Shown: positions 61,708-64,000 of the stretch, in pieces | Position numbering within the stretch: the first letter of the stretch is position 1 | Layout of the letters: the number at the start of each line of letters is the position of its first letter | Source of the DNA: an uncultured Eggerthellaceae bacterium | GTDB taxonomy: Bacteria > Actinomycetota > Coriobacteriia > Coriobacteriales > Eggerthellaceae | Reading direction: 5' to 3' | Assembly: GCA_944320405.1 (NCBI GenBank) | Contig: CALUHI010000012.1 | Coordinates: 82,022-146,021, forward strand | DNA: 64,000 nucleotides | Made by a program: the position numbers and the translations under genes | The notes under the pieces: generated by a model | The model's input: only the letters and a program-made list of their open reading frames with translations | Database searches by the model: none | Told to the model about the DNA's origin: nothing

Positions 61708-62523
61708 ATGAAATTCAACAAGATGGCGGCATTCGCCGCCTGCGGCGCTCTGGTCGCGTCGCTGGGCCTGTTCGGTTGCTCCGGCGGCCAGTCCTCCGAG
61801 GGCGAGCAGCCCGCTGCCGACGCCGCTAGCTACGAGCTGATCAACGATGGCAAGCTGACCATCGCCACCTCGCCCGACTTCCCGCCGTTCGAGAACCTCG
61901 AGGGCGACGAGTACGTGGGCTTCGACATCGACCTGGGCAAGGCCATCGCCGAGGAGATGGGTCTTGAGGCCGAGTTCACCACCATCCAGTTCGACGGCAT
62001 CGTTCCTGCCATCCAGGCGGGCGGCCAGGCTGACGTGGGCATCTCCGGCATCACCGTGGATCCCGAGCGCGCCAAGTCCGTTGACTTCACCGATCCGTAC
62101 TACATCGCCGACCAGTCCGTGGCCGTCATGAAGGGCGGCGACGTCACCGCCGACAACGCCAAGGAAGCGCTAAACGTCGAAGGCATGATCATCGCGGTGC
62201 AGTCCGGCACCACCGGTGAGACCTTCGCGCAGGAGAACTTCCCGAACGCCACCATCCAGCCCTACGGCAACGCCACCGACTGCTTCGCTGCGATGCAGGC
62301 TGGCCAGGCCAACGCCGTGTGCATGGACATGGCTGTTGTTGACCAGATGGTCTCCGACGCCTACACCGACGCCGAGGTCGTGCTGACCGAGGCCACCGGC
62401 GAAGAGTACGCCGTCGCCGTTTCGCAGGACAACCCTGAGCTGCTGGCCGCCATCAACGAGGCCATCGCCACTCTGCAGGAGAACGGCACCATCGACGACC
62501 TGACCGCCCAGTGGCTCGGTTAA
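61708..62523 (+). CDS. Amino-acid ABC transporter substrate-binding lipoprotein
   Basis: A 271-residue SBP_bac_3 protein from ATG 61708, five bases after AAAGGG. A lipobox LFGC follows the signal peptide (Cys about 24), so it is membrane-tethered. The family start LTIATSPDFPPFENL and VGFDIDLGKAIAEEMGLE, then GISGITVDPERAKSVDFTDPYY, are clear; the Arg and Asp that hold the alpha-amino acid group are in these stretches. It delivers a polar amino acid to the permease encoded downstream. A structured repeat lies between the two genes. Confidence 0.93.
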   Translation: MKFNKMAAFAACGALVASLGLFGCSGGQSSEGEQPAADAASYELINDGKLTIATSPDFPPFENLEGDEYVGFDIDLGKAIAEEMGLEAEFTTIQFDGIVPAIQAGGQADVGISGITVDPERAKSVDFTDPYYIADQSVAVMKGGDVTADNAKEALNVEGMIIAVQSGTTGETFAQENFPNATIQPYGNATDCFAAMQAGQANAVCMDMAVVDQMVSDAYTDAEVVLTEATGEEYAVAVSQDNPELLAAINEAIATLQENGTIDDLTAQWLG

Positions 62524-62675
62524 AGTAGTTCGGCGGTCTTTCCGACCGCCGAACTACTCGTCCGCTGAGGGCGGCTGGGGCACCCGGCCTTCGCGCGATC
62601 CCCGGAGCTCACGTACCGAAGTACGCTTCTCTCCGGCGATCCCACGAATTCCGGGCACCGCAGCCACCCTCAGCT
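62524..62675 (+). repeat. Structured ~150-bp element, copy 2
   Basis: It starts at the base after the binding-protein stop. A 15-bp hairpin (AGTAGTTCGGCGGTC and its complement) leads to ACTCGTCCGCTGAGG and a long hairpin closed by GCTGAGGG / CCCTCAGC. Box TTCGCGCGATCCC, tip GTAC-CGAA-GTAC and GCGATCCC.CGAAT agree with copy 1, while CCGGAG/CTCCGG replaces GGGC/GCCC. Confidence 0.85.
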
Positions 62676-62776
62676 ACATTACGAACGTGATGTGAGTTTT
62701 AATATGCCGATCTGGCTTTTTGGCTGGGTCGGCTTTCTGGCGTAATATAGGCAGCTCCAAATTGGTCCGACCGGCC

Positions 62777-62812
62777 GCCGCGGGTCTTCTTCGGTAGAAG
62801 CTCCGCGGCAGT
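62777..62812 (+). promoter_or_regulatory. Hairpin upstream of the permease gene
   Basis: Arms CCGCGGGTCTTCT and AGAAGCTCCGCGG with a TCGGT tip, ending 28 bp before the permease start. It may tune expression of the permease relative to the binding protein. Confidence 0.45.
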
Positions 62813-62839
62813 TGATCGACTTATCGAGAAACGAGAATC

Positions 62840-64000
62840 ATGCAGTACTCACAGCAAAGCCGACCCGCCAAGGCGCGTGCCTTTGCCATGGCGGTGGTCG
62901 CTCTTATCATGGCGATGACGTTGGCGTTGGGCGCGGCGCCCCAGCAGGCGCAGGCGCTCGAGACCCAGGGCTGCTCGGCGCGTCCCAACGACGACGCCGC
63001 AGGTAGCAACGACGTTCTGGGCGCCACCGAAACGCGCATCCAGTGGGACGCCGAAGTTGCAGAAGGCGAAGGCGTCACCGCGGTCACGCTCACCCTGCCC
63101 GAGGGCACCGCGTTTTCCACCGACGACGCGCGCGCCACGCTGCTCACCGGTCCCGACCGCATGGAGCGCAACTATCCCGATGTTGAATTCGCCGCGGACG
63201 GCCAGAACTTCACTGCCACCTTCGCCGAGCCGGTGATGCAGGAAGGAGAGCTGCGCCTCGAGATCTACGGCGTGTTCTTCCCCGCAGCGGGCGGCGAGAT
63301 GCAGGTGACGGGCACCTATGCCACTTCCGACGGCGCCTCCCACGACATCGAGAACATCCCCTCTATCGCCGTTGCGGGCGTGGACCCCTTCGAGCAGATG
63401 GGCAACTATCTGAGCGATCAGGAATGGGTGCAGGCGTGGAACTCCAACACGTTCCTCAAGCTGTTCTTGAACCCGGTGCTGCTGGTGACCAGCCTGCCGG
63501 TGGTGTTCTGGGGCTTCCTTCAGGCCATCGCCATCGTGGCATGCGCGTTCCCGTTGGCCATTCCGCTGGGCTTCGTGCTGTCGCTTATGCGCATGTCGAA
63601 ATTCCGCGTGCTGCGCGGCATCGGCACCACCTACGTGAACATCGTCCGCGGCACGCCGCTGTTCCTGCAGATCTACATCGCGTTTTTCGGCCTGCCGCTT
63701 GCCGGCGTGCAGATCCCCACGTTCCCGCTGGGCGTCATCGTGCTGTTCATGAACTCCGGCGCTTATCTGTGCGAGATCTTCCGTGCGGGCATCCAGTCCA
63801 TTCCAAAAGGCCAGTTCGAGGCATCGCGCAGTCTGGGCATGAACGGTGCGCAGACCATGCTGTTTGTCATCATCCCGCAGACGGTGCGCCGCGTGATCCC
63901 CACCATGACCAGCGAGTTCATCCTGCTGTACAAAGACACCTCCATGCTGGCCGCCGTGGGCGTCATGGAAATCGTCATGTACGCCAAGACCATCGTGGCC
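62840..64000 (+). CDS. Amino-acid ABC transporter permease with secreted N-terminal domain (3' partial)
   Basis: The frame is open from ATG 62840 to the window end (387 codons). Residues 1-40 are a signal peptide or membrane anchor (hydrophobic core near 17-32, then AAPQQAQA). Residues ~45-185 are polar and beta-rich, with no family I recognise. From ~200 a HisM/GlnP-type permease begins (FWGFLQAIAIVACAFPLAIPLG, then YVNIVRGTPLFLQIYIAF). The coupling EAA loop is EASRSLGMNGAQTMLFVIIPQ near 330. Normal permeases of this family lack the outer domain. It belongs with the binding protein upstream; the ATPase is presumably beyond the window. Confidence 0.88.
   Translation, partial: MQYSQQSRPAKARAFAMAVVALIMAMTLALGAAPQQAQALETQGCSARPNDDAAGSNDVLGATETRIQWDAEVAEGEGVTAVTLTLPEGTAFSTDDARATLLTGPDRMERNYPDVEFAADGQNFTATFAEPVMQEGELRLEIYGVFFPAAGGEMQVTGTYATSDGASHDIENIPSIAVAGVDPFEQMGNYLSDQEWVQAWNSNTFLKLFLNPVLLVTSLPVVFWGFLQAIAIVACAFPLAIPLGFVLSLMRMSKFRVLRGIGTTYVNIVRGTPLFLQIYIAFFGLPLAGVQIPTFPLGVIVLFMNSGAYLCEIFRAGIQSIPKGQFEASRSLGMNGAQTMLFVIIPQTVRRVIPTMTSEFILLYKDTSMLAAVGVMEIVMYAKTIVA

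Overview
This is a GC-rich chromosomal segment with strong G/C third-position bias. Its content fits an anaerobic gut-type actinobacterium of the class Coriobacteriia, most likely the family Eggerthellaceae: a CIRCE-controlled groESL, ferredoxin-type aldo/keto reductase, HypA/HypB, TatB/TatC, a B12-type radical SAM protein and secreted lipoproteins. The lineage is inferred from gene content and style, not from a marker gene.

Layout. 1-10.7 kb: a DinG-type exonuclease-helicase, a coiled-coil membrane protein, a very long M28-like membrane protein with altered metal-site residues, a zinc-ribbon mini-protein, an amino-acid permease and a formamidase-type amidase. 10.8-13.9 kb: a copper-resistance operon (csoR-copA) with operators laid over the promoter and a CopZ-like domain fused to the end of CopA behind its own strong ribosome binding site. 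14-23.8 kb: hypAB, nadE, a NarL-type two-component system between two related inverted-repeat elements, CIRCE-groES-groEL, a CNNM/CorC protein and an amidohydrolase. 24.1-33.8 kb: an initiator tRNA carrying an integrated island (XRE regulator, two secreted proteins, a SAP-like protein between 58-bp direct repeats, a D5/P4-type primase-helicase, an excisionase-like protein, a tyrosine integrase). A second att-like junction at its right end suggests a remnant of another element in tandem.

34.6-42 kb: two unrecognised proteins, an ion-transporter-superfamily permease, an ABC exporter and a B12/radical SAM protein, then a LOG protein. 42.6-44.7 kb: a TPP-riboswitch thiM operon on the minus strand. 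45-57 kb: amidohydrolase, tatB-tatC, rarD, pyrE, CIRCE-htpG, YigZ, a universal stress protein, a DUF2064 glycosyltransferase-like protein, an RNA methyltransferase and an isochorismatase-like hydrolase. 57-64 kb: mazG, a small alarmone synthetase, an aldo/keto reductase with two ferredoxin clusters, and an amino-acid ABC importer whose permease runs off the window and carries an unusual secreted N-terminal domain.

Between genes lie several families of palindromic repeats. The most striking are two ~150-bp elements (59741-59889 and 62524-62675) that share fixed internal boxes and a GTAC-CGAA-GTAC tip while their stems differ by compensatory changes. They look like a structured RNA or a REPIN-like repeat. 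Two other palindrome families (TGACAGGGGACG type and AATGAGAAAAAG type) recur at gene ends.
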